Shown here in pieces: positions 9,907 to 21,200 of a stretch of DNA of 64,000 nt; positions within the stretch are counted from its first letter, which is position 1; the number at the start of each line of letters is the position of its first letter. A program made the position numbers and the translations under genes. Source of the stretch: Costus lasius (taxonomy: Eukaryota > Streptophyta > Magnoliopsida > Zingiberales > Costaceae); the NCBI GenBank assembly GCA_027563935.2, contig CM050450.1:14119957-14183956 (forward strand), read 5' to 3'. A model generated the notes under the pieces. It saw nothing but the letters and a program-made list of their open reading frames with translations. It ran no database searches and was not told the DNA's origin.

Positions 9907-11379
9907 AGTTGCTTTAGTAGCGAAGGGAGGACACGGAGGTATCGACAGCTGATTGAAGAGGAGCTCGCGGCGAAATAAGGACTGAAAGCTTGGAGTGAGA
10001 GCTCGCCGGAGGTGATCAGAGAAGTCACCGGAGGGTTGACGGTCAGCGGTGAGGTAGATGGCGGCGACTGGTGGGGCATAGCAGTTGGGTCGCGCAAGGC
10101 ACGGACGCGGCTAAAAGATCGGGAACCCTAGATGGAAAACTCGGGCGAGCTGCTTAAGTGAAAGCCTTAATGGGTTGCTTAACGGGTCGGGCTAGCCAGG
10201 CGGATCCGCTAAGCTGCTGAGGTTTAGTGATCACGCCTAAGTTTTTCATCAGGATCCGGTCGTGATTTCCTTCCAGATTTTTAATATAAGGTTGCGTGGT
10301 GGTGACTTCACTCACGGGGCAGCCGTGAAGCTCTCGTAAATTTTGTGTACATTGTTCTTTCTGAGGAAATCCTGCCTGTGATTTTCATCATTACCCACCC
10401 GTGATTGTCTTATGTACGATTGTGCGCAAATTTCACGGCTGTGCCTCTAGTTATGGGTCTGCCGTGAACCTTTCGACAGATAATTCTCGTTTTGCCTCTT
10501 CGAAAAAATCTCGGTCATGACTTTCAGCGTTCCCCGGTCATGATCTTCTCGTGAAATCCTTTATTACTGATTACGGCTGTGGCTTCAGTGTCTTTCTTGC
10601 CGTAATGCTCTCGGCGAATTTTCTGATGTTTGAGCTGAGTGAGAATCACGATCGAGATTTATGTCGGAACCCGCCCGTGATTTTGGAAAAATGGGCAGAA
10701 AATGCCCCTTTCTACTGCATCAGTTTGCGATAACCCTGTGTCATTCAAAGTCAAGTAAGAACACCAATATCCATAGCTAAATAAGCGGAAATACAACAAA
10801 CAATGCAAGTAGTGAAAGGGCACAACAAGGCCCAAATATCGTTTTCAACTTTTATGAAAGTAAATTGCCAATGCTGAAGATAAACAAGATCAATTTATGG
10901 ATGTACATTATGCTCCCATATTCAAAGATCATTAGAAATCAATTAGTGAAGATGTAATGCATTTGGTTTTCCAACAAATCAGATGAAACTTGTTAAATGT
11001 TGGTAGCATTGGCATTCTGAATTGGTAGTCATCAACGTCGTAGTTCATGCGCGTTCTCTGCAAGAGTATCATCATTGTTAATCATCAAAACCAAGTGTCT
11101 GAACAAAATGACTACGACTAAGAAATGAAATCCAAACTCATAGTAGAGAAGGTTTAAAACATTCTAAGGCTGGATTGGTGCGTCCTAGCATGCGATCACT
11201 AAGGTTTTAACACTAATTATCAAAAAAGCTTCTAAGAATATGCAAACTAACTAAAGCTTTAACAAAACATAAAAACGAAAAGGTAAGATGCTGAAAATGA
11301 ATTTAACTAAAGTAAGATGCTTGGGTTGCCTCCCAAGAAGCGTTGATTTAATGGTCCGTCAGCTTGACCACGGTTTGTG
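9907..11379 (-). other. Spacer between pol and ORF3 of element D with palindrome cluster
   Basis: No coding sequence recognised. 10250-10690 carries repeated CACGG.../...CCGTG(A/T) patches (for example TCACGGGGCAGCCGTGAAG and TCACGGCTGTGCC) of the same type seen in the LTR U3 regions. CTTAAG and a CTAGGGTT phrase follow at 10110-10165, matching the position of a TATA-like sequence and CTAGGGTTTT in element A. A post-pol hairpin sits at 11320-11337. Confidence 0.55.
11320..11337 (-). promoter_or_regulatory. Post-pol hairpin of element D
   Basis: CTTGGG-TTGCCT-CCCAAG, a 6-bp stem 42 nt after the pol stop. The matching element in A is at 17352-17370. To my knowledge the GGGAGGCAACCC phrase recurs downstream of pol in many plant Gypsy elements. 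Confidence 0.6.
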
Positions 11380-12277
11380 TCATTCTGGCGAAGGAGGGTC
11401 CATGAGGAGCAATGCAGTGTCCTTCGATATCGGTTCATGGGAGATGTAGTGCTTGAGTCTTTGTCTGTTAACTTTGAATGTACCAGTTGACTCTCGGAAG
11501 ATGTCTACAGCACCATGAGGGTAAACCTTCTGCACCTCGTACGGTCCTGTCCATTTAGTTCGAAGCTTACCAGGAAAAAGTTTGATCCTGGAGTTAAATA
11601 ATAGTACCAATTCACCTTCGCGAAATTCCCTCCTCAAAATCCTTTGATCGTGCCATCTTTTGGTGCGTTCTTTATAAATTACGGCGTTCTCATAGGCTTC
11701 TTGTCTAAATTCGTCAAGCTCATTAAGTTGAAGTTTTCTGATCTTTCCAGCTTGGTTCCCATCAAAATTCAGTCGCCGTATCGCCCAACATGCCTTGTGT
11801 TTGATTTCAACTTGTAAATGGCACGATTTATCGTATACTAATTGGAAGGGGGACATACCAATTGGAGTTTTGAATGCCGTACGGTAGGCCCATAATGCAT
11901 CGTCAAGTTTAAGTGACCAATCGGTGCGAGTACGCGACACAGTCTTCTCAAGTATGTGTTTAATCTCTCAATTCGATATTTCCACTTGGCCGCTAGTCTG
12001 AGGATGGTAAGCAGTGGCAACTTTGTGTAATACTCCATATCTCTTGAGAAGTGATTCAAATCCTTGCTCAATAAAATGAGACCCGCCATCGCTGATTACC
12101 ACGCAAGGCGTTCCAAATCATGGGAGTATTAACTTCTTGAAAAATCTAGTGACCACCTTGGAGTCATTTGTTGGTGCAGCCAAGGCTTCTACCCACTTGG
12201 AAACGTAGTCAACTCCGACTAAGATGAATTTGTTACCACAAGAAGGTGGGAACAGACCCATAAAGTTGATTCCCCAT
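11380..12277 (-). pseudogene. Integrase C-terminal part of element D pol
   Basis: Integrase core and C-terminal region in two frames: 12089-11838 overlapping 11940-11380. Visible are the SDGGSHF-type Asp region near 12085, the [14 protein letters not shown] region near 12000 (stop-interrupted), and [23 protein letters not shown]. Next comes the C-terminal beta-barrel-like stretch [20 protein letters not shown], ending in a Pro/Ser tail. The N-terminal integrase half is at 24518 onward; element A (12278-24517) separates the two. A frameshift and a nonsense codon show it is dead. The pol stop at 11380 is followed 42 nt later by the post-pol hairpin. Confidence 0.85.
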
Positions 12278-13769
12278 TGATACTATCCGCAAGCGTAACA
12301 GCTTTATCGCGGTAATATATAGTATCATTCCCACGAGGACGGTTGAGTCAAGTACCAATAATTCTTAATTTCAATAGCTAAACGAAATCATAACTGAGGG
12401 TGTTATCGGTTTAATGTTCAAAATCAAGTAAACAACTAAAACAACTCCAATTGACAGCGAAATCAGAAGAAAGACAATTGTTATGAGAAAAATCAGATTT
12501 TAAGGGGTTCACCACACCAACAATCAGGAACTAAATGAAAAGCATTGCAAGAGATAATCTGAAACCATGGAAATTCTCGAGTTTACAGATTACCCCCTTT
12601 CGGCGGTGTAACTTGGTATCAAACCCAACCGTCCTTCTACTTTCGTGATAGAACGAACCGGGTTGATCCAATGAGTGCAGGAGAATATAAATTCTGCAGG
12701 CATGTCTTACCTACTTTCGTGGAAAAACCTACCGGCCCAATCAAAACAGATCAGTCATCACAATTTTCCCTTTCAGTACTTCTCGTGATGACTAGAGTAA
12801 AATTCGATTGATCAAGTCGAAGATTACGAAATAAACACAGTGAAGATCGAGTAGAGTCACGAAAATCCCATAAAAGCAACACAAATCAGTTCATAGATTG
12901 AAAAGTGGGCTACGCCCAAAAACCCGATTAAGTGTTTAAGCTACAATATGCATAGTTTTGGTTAAAATCTCTTTCAAATGAAGGAATACACAAGGCAGAG
13001 AAGATACAAGATGAAATAGAAGAGAAAAATGCAAACTTTCCCCTCTAGATCCGGTCTCAATCGCTGTCTTCTTCCTTGTTCTTCCCTCTCCTTGCTATCC
13101 TCTAGGAGCTGATGCGTTTTCCCCCAAAATGATTCCTTTTATGTGTCTGATCGACCTCCTCTTGTTTCTGATGTGTAGCCTTTCTGATTCTCGTCCTTTC
13201 CACACCAAGATCGCCTAAATCTGACTTGAAACGAGGGAGAAATGCCAAGAGTTGCAATCTGCATATAAAAATACGGGCGTGAAGCGTTTCTTGGGCTACC
13301 CGTGAAGCTCTCGGCCAAATTCTGTGTTGTGCCTGTAGTTGACTTCACGGGTGTATTCGGTTTCACAGGCTAGCCATATTCTTCTCGGCGAACATAATTC
13401 CAAAATTTCATTCCTGCGTTTCACGGTCATGTCTTCGATTACGGCTCGAAAATGATATGAAATATTCGTCCTCAGAAATACGGCCGTGAACACTTTCACG
13501 GGCAGGCCGTATTTGCGGTAACAATTTCTGTTTGAGCTGAAAATTGCTGGGAAGCTTCGTCTTTCCATCCTTAACCACTTTATAACTTTAATTTCCAATT
13601 TTAAGCTCCATAGATAAGTAATTTAACCTGAAACACATGAAAGACAAAGAAATGTGTAGATTCCGAAAATAACAAGGAAATAAGTGCTGAAAGAGATACA
13701 AAAATAACAAAATAAGCCTTGATTCGTGAAATAAATATATCAGGAAATACAACATACGACAAGGTATCA
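12278..13769 (-). repeat. 3' LTR of element A
   Basis: Matches 23024-24517. U3 (right side here) contains the palindromic patches ATACGGGCGTGAAG, CACGGGCAGGCCGTATTTG and others at about 13272-13515. The TATA-like sequence reads CACATAAAAGG here on the minus strand (near 13135-13145) and ATATAAAAGG in the other LTR. Confidence 0.9.
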
Positions 13770-13790
13770 AATTCTCCCAGACTAAAATCC

Positions 13791-13808
13791 TTGCTTGCCC
13801 TCAAGCAA
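13791..13808 (-). promoter_or_regulatory. Pre-LTR stem-loop (element A)
   Basis: TTGCTTG-AGGG-CAAGCAA, 7-bp stem, 21 nt before the 3' LTR. Counterparts: E 387-404, F 3799-3816, B 50059-50076, C 52428-52445, at 19-21 nt. Confidence 0.75.
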
Positions 13809-14742
13809 TGAAAATCATAAAATAGAAAACCAGATATGATGGAAAATGATCTTAGCTTATAACTTGTCTCCAAGGAAATATTCATCAAGAATAAACCATG
13901 CTAAGCTTCAAAATTCAAAGTAATTAGCAAATTGTCAAAAGTCAAATCGATAAGGTCCCACAATCCAAGATCAAAAAGGACTCGCAACCTATGCAAGGCA
14001 ATGAACTCTGATCTTATAAATAAACTTCATCCACCCATTTAAGCCCACCAAGAGTACTAATTGGAATGAAAAACTCAATGCTGGCTTTGAAAGTTGGTTG
14101 TGATGGAAAACTGGATGAAATAAACCTTTTTATTTTCTTTTTTTTTTTTTTGAAAAGTTGTGTCTCTAAACTTTTGTTAGAGAAGTGTTTCCAATCAATT
14201 TGTTCTTTTGCGAAATGATTGCCCTAAATTGTAGTGTGGAGGGCAAATGATTTGAATATGATAGGATAATTGCTTAGTGAAGTGGCGAGGGTTATGCATT
14301 GAGTTTCCATACCAACAAACAACCAAGTAAACCGCATAGATAAATAAAGCAATCCACTTAACCAGAAGAACAAAAACATCACATAAGTTTTGAAAACCTT
14401 AATAAAATTGAACATGTTCCCCATCAATTGTCATCCATCGAATAAACTAATTGCAAGAACCTATCTATCTTAAACACAATTGACATCCGAGAAGACAAGG
14501 GTTATGCATAGAACAATTTCATTCATATTATGGCATCCTGAATATTCATCATGTGAAAGCGCAAAAAATTTTCAAGAACATTCCATCATCATTCGTCATC
14601 AGAGACAACAAAATAGCATCAAAAAAAAAATATCATCATCCTCATAACATCATCAGAGTAACATCAAAGTAGAAGATCATAGCATAGTGTCAACATCATA
14701 ACTTTATCAGAATACCCTACATATCTCCCAGAGTAAGATGTA

Positions 14743-14758
14743 GCATAGTCCTCTATGC
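14743..14758 (-). promoter_or_regulatory. Stem-loop after ORF3 stop (element A)
   Basis: GCATAG-AGGA-CTATGC on the minus strand, 55 nt after the ORF3 stop. Confidence 0.65.
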
Positions 14759-14813
14759 CAGGAAGAATAATTACACAAAATTTGGAAAATGTAGGGTATG
14801 ATACTCACAAAAA

Positions 14814-16173
14814 CTAAGAGGCGTCATCACCATCATCATCCTCATCTGTGCTCATCTCTGCGCCTGGTTCTTGAGCCTCATCTTCTTCATCATCGCCGTC
14901 TCCCCGGATGTCATCAGAATCATCATCACCAAGGCCGGGTTGCAATTTTATCTTGAGATCACTGAATGACTCCCAGAAAGAACTCATAAATTTGGCTTGG
15001 CATTTTAGTTCATCACTAAGCCTGCGATTTTCGTCATGGAGGCTAGACATATCAAAGCGCATGTGTGCCAATGTGTCTTCAATACCCTCTGTGACAGTAA
15101 GTAGGCGTCAACTTTTCTTCAATACGACTCCATCTTGCCTCCACTTCAGGGGGAAAGGAGGAAGAGAAGTCTCCAAAACCAAATGATCTTCCTATTGATG
15201 GTATTGGTGCAGCTGTAGAAATAGGAGTAGGGATCTCCTCAACTACCTCAGGTCCTAAGTTCCAATTTTGTTTATCACGTATAGTAGTGCGTGTTTGATT
15301 AGGTAGTGGCATAGTGGTATCGCTGCCCTTGAAAATCAGAGAATAGTTATCACCATCTTTCTCTATAATCTTCATAGAGATGCAAGAGTTCAGATCAATG
15401 CGGTTACTCCCTTTAGCTTTTGTCATAGCAGTAGGGTCGACTCCTAAGGCTAAGGCAATATGTGTAACGAGTCCACCCATGACGACCATTCCTTTTTGGG
15501 CTCGTTCTACCTTATATAGTTGCATGCCGTCACTTTCTCCGCGGCCAAAAATGGTGTGCGCCAACACCCTCTGTACGTATCTGAGTACCGGGTTACTTAT
15601 TGAACTGGAACGAGCTGTCTTAGAAGCATAGTAGATGTCATGACTAATGATCTTCCAAAATTCACTCTCGTTATAATCCAGAGGTGCCCGTCGCGTGCCA
15701 TCCTCTAGAAAACCAAAAATTTGGTTTAAACGTTGGAGAGTTAGTGAGAATTCATTGCCCTGCAACCGGAATGAAATTTGGCCTTCATCTGCATCATCAT
15801 ATGTACTCACTTGGACGTTTAAGGAACTAAAGAATTCCAAAGTCAGTGGTATATATGTGGCATGATGTATTCCAAAGAACTGCTGCCATCCGATATTTGC
15901 GTACATCCACTGAACGTCTTCAGAAAGTCCTAAAATATTCATTGTTTGTGTATCAAGATAACGCGTGTTAACGATCTGTCGTTGCAGAATAAGAGCGCAA
16001 GTAGATCCTTGGGCAGCATTTCGAAGTGGAAAACCATATTGCGCAGCAACTGGTGGATCATCGGCAGAGGGTCGGGGTTGTCGGCGTGAGCGAGATGAAG
16101 AAGCGCCCTTTGATGACGATGTACCAGCACGAGAGGTGCGCTTCTTTCCTATAACTTTGGTTCTGGGTGCCAT
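14814..16173 (-). pseudogene. ORF3 (Athila ORF1/'env-like' type) of element A
   Basis: The main frame runs to 15079 and the end is in another frame (15071-14814), so one single-base frameshift near 15090-15110 separates them. The start chosen is the ATG at 16173 (MAPRTKVIGKKRTSR), because the homologous ORF in D starts with a similar short basic sequence; the frame is open further upstream to 16386 but without similarity. Landmarks are a Ser/Arg-rich basic N-terminus of about 45 residues and RQIVNTRYLDTQTM. Next come TYIPLTLEFFSSLNVQVS, VLAHTIFGRGESDG and MGGLVTHIALALG, then a coiled-coil-like stretch (MSSLHDENRRLSDEL) and a strongly acidic tail. No membrane segment or signal peptide. Roughly 450 residues when read through. 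Role unknown. Confidence 0.8.
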
Positions 16174-17409
16174 CGATATCAATGAAGAATGCTGAAGGAA
16201 GAAGCGTCGCAACAGAGGATCGAAAACAGAGAAGCCCAGAAACAGTATTTCTAGAACAAAGCGTTGAGATCCGGAAACAATTTTTGATACAGAACGAATG
16301 CACAATCGCCGGCCAGAAGTTTCACCAGAAAGCAAAATATCAGATAAATTTCGGTAGAAGACAGAGGATAGATTGAATGCCTTCAATGTCGATCAAGTAA
16401 GAACCGATTTCATAACGTTTTAGGTAAGAAGAAATCAGAGTGTTGCCTGAAGGGAGAAGCGTCGCGGAGTAGAGCTTGAGAGTAAGAAGAGTCGTCTCAG
16501 AGTGGAGGGCACAGGACGCAAATTCCTTCAATGTCGCACGCCGGAAGGTGTTTGTGCAGAGAAGAGGAATAATAATGGCAACGACAGCAGTAGAAGAATT
16601 CCGGTGAACTCGCTGGAAGGCTGGATAGACCGATCGGCGACGAACTAGGGCACGGGTAAACCCGTGAAAACCCTAGGTAGCATATTTAAATGAAAGGGCG
16701 TTGACCAGCTTTGACCAGCAAGAGTGACGAAGTTACGGGCGTATATCACAATACGCCAATGCCCGTATTTCTCTCGGCGAAAACTTGGTTGAAAAAGAAT
16801 GTTCAAGAAAGAAAATACGGCCGTAGTTGTGAAGTTCGGAACTTTGAAGATACGGGCGTATATTATTACACGGCACTAGCCATATTGTTCTCGGCAAAAA
16901 GTAGGCTAAGAAAGAATATGCCCATGTAATGAACCACAGGTGCGGTTGTGTAATCCTGGGTAGAAAACAGTCACTCAAATTACGCCCGTATAGTGTAGTA
17001 CGACCTGACCATATTTCTCTGAGCGAAAAACAAGTTTGCAAAGAACGGCCAGAAATCACTTCACAGGTGTGGCTGTATTCTTCTCGGTGGAAAACTCCCA
17101 TATGCTGAAATTCTAAAATACGGCTGTATTGCATTACACGGCCAGCCCGTATTTGTCTAAAAATCCCAGAAATTGAGTTTTTCAGCTCCCAGCTTCCTGT
17201 ATATCATTCCTACATCCACTATCAGACAAAGTTCATCAGAATTAAGCAAAGAAATGAACAAAAATGCTTACTAAGCATAGTAAACTATATTACTAAATTT
17301 AACATAAAAAGATAAAAGCTATAAACAACAAAACACACAAAGCATCAGATACTTGGGCTGCCTCCCAAAGAGCGCTACTTTTAGGTCGGTAGCTCGACCA
17401 ATAAGTTTA
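16174..17409 (-). promoter_or_regulatory. Spacer between pol and ORF3 of element A: palindrome cluster and TATA-like site
   Basis: At 16735-17155 the stretch carries many ACGGGCGTAT / ATGCCCGTATTT / ACGGCCGTAG patches like those of its own U3 region. A TATA-like CATTTAAATATG (minus strand, 16681-16692) follows them in the direction of ORF3, then CCTAGGGTTTTCACGGG and a second palindrome CACGGGTAAACCCGTG (16651-16666). The order palindromes, TATA-like, leader, ORF matches that of the LTR (palindromes at 24020-24260, TATAAAAGG at about 23884-23893). I infer a possible internal promoter for ORF3. The small ORFs here are not supported. Confidence 0.5.
17352..17370 (-). promoter_or_regulatory. Post-pol hairpin of element A
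   Basis: CTTGGGCTGCCTCCCAAAG, about 39 nt after the pol stop at 17410-17412. Stem mostly kept relative to the D copy (11320-11337). Confidence 0.6.
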
Positions 17410-19505
17410 TCAATTAGAGGATGGAGGTTCTAGGAGAGTTTGAGTACTCCCCTTTTCAACCAATTTTGATTCATAATAAATCTTCAGCCTTTGTCCATTT
17501 ACTGTGAAACTCCCAGAACGTTCGGTCCATATCACTATAGCTCCATGAGGATAATCTTTTGAATTACAAAGGGTCCTGACCAACGTGTCCTTAGCTTTCC
17601 AGGGAAGAGCCTGAGACGTGAATTGAATAGGAGAACCTGGTCTCCTTCTTTAAATTCTTTCTTCCTAATTCGCCGGTCATGCCAAAATTTTGTTCTTTCC
17701 TTGTACAATTTGGAGTTCTCATAAGCAAACATTCTCACTTCATCTAACTCATTCAGCTGGAATTTTCTCTTCTCTTCTGCAGATTTCAAATCATAGTTCA
17801 GCAATTTAACAGCCCAATATGCTCTATGCTCTATCTCCACTGGCAGATGGCAAGATTTGCCATAGATAAGCTGAAATGGTGACATTCCCAATGGAGTCTT
17901 AAATGCCATCCTATAGGCCCATGAAGCATCATCCAATTTAAGGGCCCAATCCTTTCTCGATGTAGAAACTGTCCTCTCAAGTATACGTTTAATCTCACAG
18001 TTTGAGACTTCGACCTGTCCGCTAGTTTGGGGGTGATAAGGTGTTGCAACTTTATGCTTCACCCCATACTTTCTTAATAGAGTCTCAAACTTCTGTTCAA
18101 TAAAGTGGGATCCCCCGTCGCTTATCAATACCCTCGGGACCCCAAATCGTGGAAATATTGTCTTCTTTAGTATCCTTGATACCACTCGAGAATCACAAGT
18201 TGCAGCAGCAGCAGCTTCAACCCATTTTGAGACGTAATCCATAGCTACTAGAATATACTTGTTGCCGCACGACGATGGAAATGGCCCCATAAAGTCTATC
18301 CCCCAAACATCAAATATTTCAACTTCCAAAATGTAGTTGAGGGGGAGTTCATCTCGTTTAGAAATGTTGCCACTCCTTTGGAAACTATCACATCTCTGAA
18401 TAAAATTTTGAGCATATCTGAAAATGGTGGGCCAATATAGATCCGACTGTAGAACTTTGAATGTTGTCTTTTCAGCGCTAGCATGTCCACCATAGGGTGA
18501 AGAATGACATTGCAAAAGTACATCAGAAATTTCTGAATCTGGTATACATCTTCTAAAAAGCCCGTCAGCACACCGTCGGTAGAGGTATGGATCATCCCAA
18601 TAGTAGTGTCGTACATCAGATAAGAATTTCTTTTTCATCTGAAATGTCAAATCATGTGGAAAAATATGAGTAGCCAAAAAATTGACAAAGTCCGCGTACC
18701 ATGGTGTAGCTTGCGCCATAATTGTGAGCAGTTGCTCTTCAGGAAAAGTATCATTGATCTCAAGATCATCTCCGGTCTGTTCTTCTTTCTCATGAATTTG
18801 TCGGGATAGGTGATCTGCCACCGAGTTTTCTGCTCCTTTTTTATCCCGAATCTCTAGGTCGAACTTTTGTAAGAGAAGGATCCATCGAATAAGTCTCGGC
18901 TTCGCATCTTTCTTGCTCATCAGATATTTAATCGCTGCATGGTCAGTAAAAATGATTATTTTAGAATTAATCAAATAGGACCGAAACTTATCAAAAGCGA
19001 AGACGATGGCAACCAGCTCCTTCTCCGTCGTAGCATAATTAATTTGCGCCTCATCTAAAGTGCGACTCGCGTAATATATGGCATGGAGCTTGTTGTCCTT
19101 TCGCTGTCCCAGTACAGCTACCACAGCGAAGTCGCTTGCATCGCACATTAATTCGAAAGGAAGATTCCAATCTGGAGGCTGGATAACAGGGGCAGAAATT
19201 AAAGCTAACTTTAGTTTTTCAAATGCTAATAAACAATCATTATCAAAGCAGAATTCAGAATCTTTTGAAAGCAAGTTTGTGAGTGGGCGGGCTATCTTCG
19301 AGAAGTCTTTGATAAATCTTCTGTAGAAACCCGCGTGCCCAAGGAAGCTGCGGATTCCTTTTACGGAGTTGGGTGACTTCATCTTCTTAATAACTTGGAC
19401 CTTCGCTTGATCGACTTCGATCCCGCGTTCAGAAATCAGGTGTCCTAGTACAATGCCCTCTTGTACCATAAAATGACACTTTTCCCGGTTGAGGACGAGG
19501 TTCAC
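17410..19505 (-). pseudogene. RT end, RNase H and integrase of element A pol
   Basis: The frame 19505-17535 has about 656 residues. It begins with the C-terminal RT part ([17 protein letters not shown]), followed by the RT-connection region [16 protein letters not shown]. RNase H shows [12 protein letters not shown] (first Asp), [12 protein letters not shown] (Glu) and [12 protein letters not shown] (Asp). The integrase zinc region has HSSPYGGH but CDSF in place of CxxC, so one ligand is mutated. The integrase core has [11 protein letters not shown] (Asp), LISDGGSHF (Asp) and the Glu in [11 protein letters not shown] one-base deletion near 17555 shifts the frame; the rest (YPHGAI..., GQRLKIYYE) continues to a stop at 17410. 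Acts in the cytoplasmic/nuclear retrotransposition complex. Context and motifs leave little doubt on identity. Confidence 0.9.
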
Positions 19506-20078
19506 TTCCTCGCATCACTATAAAACTTTCACCAAGTTAGATAAACATTTTTCAAAAGAACGACCATAAACAGAAAAATCGTCCATAAAAATGTCCATAA
19601 AATCCTCGTTATAGTCAGAGAAAATCGCCATTATGCAACGCTGGAATGTAGTTGGAGCGTTGCATAATCCAAATGGCATCCGTCGGTATGCAAAAGTGCC
19701 GTATGGACAGGTAAATGTGGTCTTCTCTTGATCTTCCGGGTGGATAGGTATCTGCAGAAAGCCAGAAAAACCGTCAAGAAAACAGAAATAAGAATTATGA
19801 GCCAGACGCTCAAGCATTTGATTGATGAAGGGCAAAGGAAAATGGTCCTTCCGGGTTGCTTTGTTCAATTTCCGGTAATTGATACACATTCTCCATCCGC
19901 TTACGGCGCGTACCGGAATTAGCTCATTCTGATCGTTCTTAACTACAGTGACCCCTCCTTTCTTTGGAACTACATGAATGAGACTAACCCATTGACTGTC
20001 AGAGATGGGATAAATGACTCCTGCATCCAGAAGCTTGAGGATTTCCTTTTTAACGACTTCTTTCATACTCGGGTTCAA
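19506..20078 (-). pseudogene. Reverse transcriptase N-terminal two-thirds of element A pol
   Basis: The frame (20078-19518) covers RT from MNPSMKEVVKKEILKLLDAGVIYPISDS through VHVVPKKGG-type and GWRMCINYRKLNKATRKDHFPLPF. It continues through CFLDGFSGFLQIPI and TFAYRRMPFGLCNAPTTFQRCM-type sequence to the catalytic FMDDFSVYG motif. FMDD replaces the usual YxDD and is typical of Athila-like elements, as in D. Two adjacent stops, TAG TGA, follow VKVL. Element D has a CAG-type and CGT/CGA-type codon there, so both stops are explained by C-to-T transitions. Downstream RT continues at 19505. Confidence 0.9.
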
Positions 20079-20081
20079 CCT

Positions 20082-21200
20082 TCACTGAAACTCCACTAAG
20101 GGCTTACTCCCCTCTTCCAAAAGTATTCTATGCATACACACAGATGGATTTAGTCCTTGAATATCATCCAACGAATAGCCTATGACTTTCCTGTGGAGTC
20201 TCAGTTCAGCAAGTAAAAGTTCAATCTGCTCTTCAGAGAAGTTAGCATTCACTATAACAGGTAAGGTTGAATTTGCACCAAGAAATTCATATCTAAGATT
20301 CTCAGGAAGTGATTTCAGTTCAATCTTCTTTTCCTTACTCTCAATTGGTGTCTTATCATGGAGTTTTTCAGAATTCACCTTCTCCGGATGAAATGTACCA
20401 GTCGTATCCATTAATTGTGCATATCTTATAGCTTCCTCATTGTCTTCGGTATGTGGACTTTCCAAAAGAGTGACCTCTAGCAGGTCAGTGCTGGAGCTAA
20501 TGTGCGCAACTTCTTCTACCACATCATCTATGATGTCCACACTGCAACAAGATCCTGCAACAAAAGGCTTTTTCAGACTCGAAGATAAATCAAACTCAAT
20601 AGCATCATTACCGATATTCAATGCCAGTTTTCCCTTTTTCACATCAATGACCGCTCCGGCTGTTGCAAGGAACGATCATCCCAGAATTATCGGCAACTTA
20701 ACATCCTCTTCCATTTCAAGAACAACGAAGTCCACTGGGATGAAGAAGTCACCGACTTTGATCGGGACATCTTCTAAAACTCCCATAGGTTTCCGCACTG
20801 AGCGGTCGGCTAGCTGCAAGGAAATCGGCGTCGCTTTCAAGTCGCCAATGTGAAGTCGCTTGAAAAGAGAGGAAGGCATTAGGCTGACACTTGCCCCTAA
20901 GTCGCATAGTGCGTGATCAAAAGAGAGATCCCCGATTTTGGCAAGGGATCGAGAAACTGCCCGGATCCTTCATCTTTTGCGGAAGCTTGTTCTGGATTAT
21001 GGCGCTGCACTCTTCAGTAAGTGCAATGATCCCCGGTTCTTCCAGCTTTCGCCTATTTGAAAGGGTGTCCTTTAAAAACTTAGCATCTGTGGGCATCTGC
21101 AAAATTGCTTCAGTAAACGGGATATTAATATACAATTTATTCAAAATATCCAAAAACTTCCCAAACTGCTTATCCAGCTTTGCCTTAGCTAATCTTTGAG
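20082..21200 (-). pseudogene. Protease region of element A
   Basis: Broken over several frames (end of 21840-20917, then 20879-20676 and 20642-20082). It shows the conserved block KLPQKMKDPGSFSIPC and, after a frameshift near 20940, the aspartic protease active site CDLGASVSLM near 20900-20875. Next are LADRSVRKPMGVLEDVPIKVGDFFIPVDFVVL and the flap/second motif LPIILGRPFL-type region. The active site DLGAS replaces the usual DTGAS and is seen also in D and C (DLGAG). The rest links to RT. Confidence 0.8.

Larger units (their letters stand above)
13770..14813 (-). other. 3' untranslated region of element A
   Basis: No gene seen. On the minus strand it runs from the ORF3 stop to the purine-rich GGGAGAATT next to the LTR. 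The pre-LTR hairpin TTGCTTGAGGGCAAGCAA (13791-13808) is 21 nt from the LTR. The small frames inside are not supported. Confidence 0.7.

Noticed and set aside
15079..16386. ORF3 start at 16386 instead of 16173
   Set aside because: The extra 71 residues have no counterpart in element D, whose ORF3 begins with a basic sequence like that at 16173.
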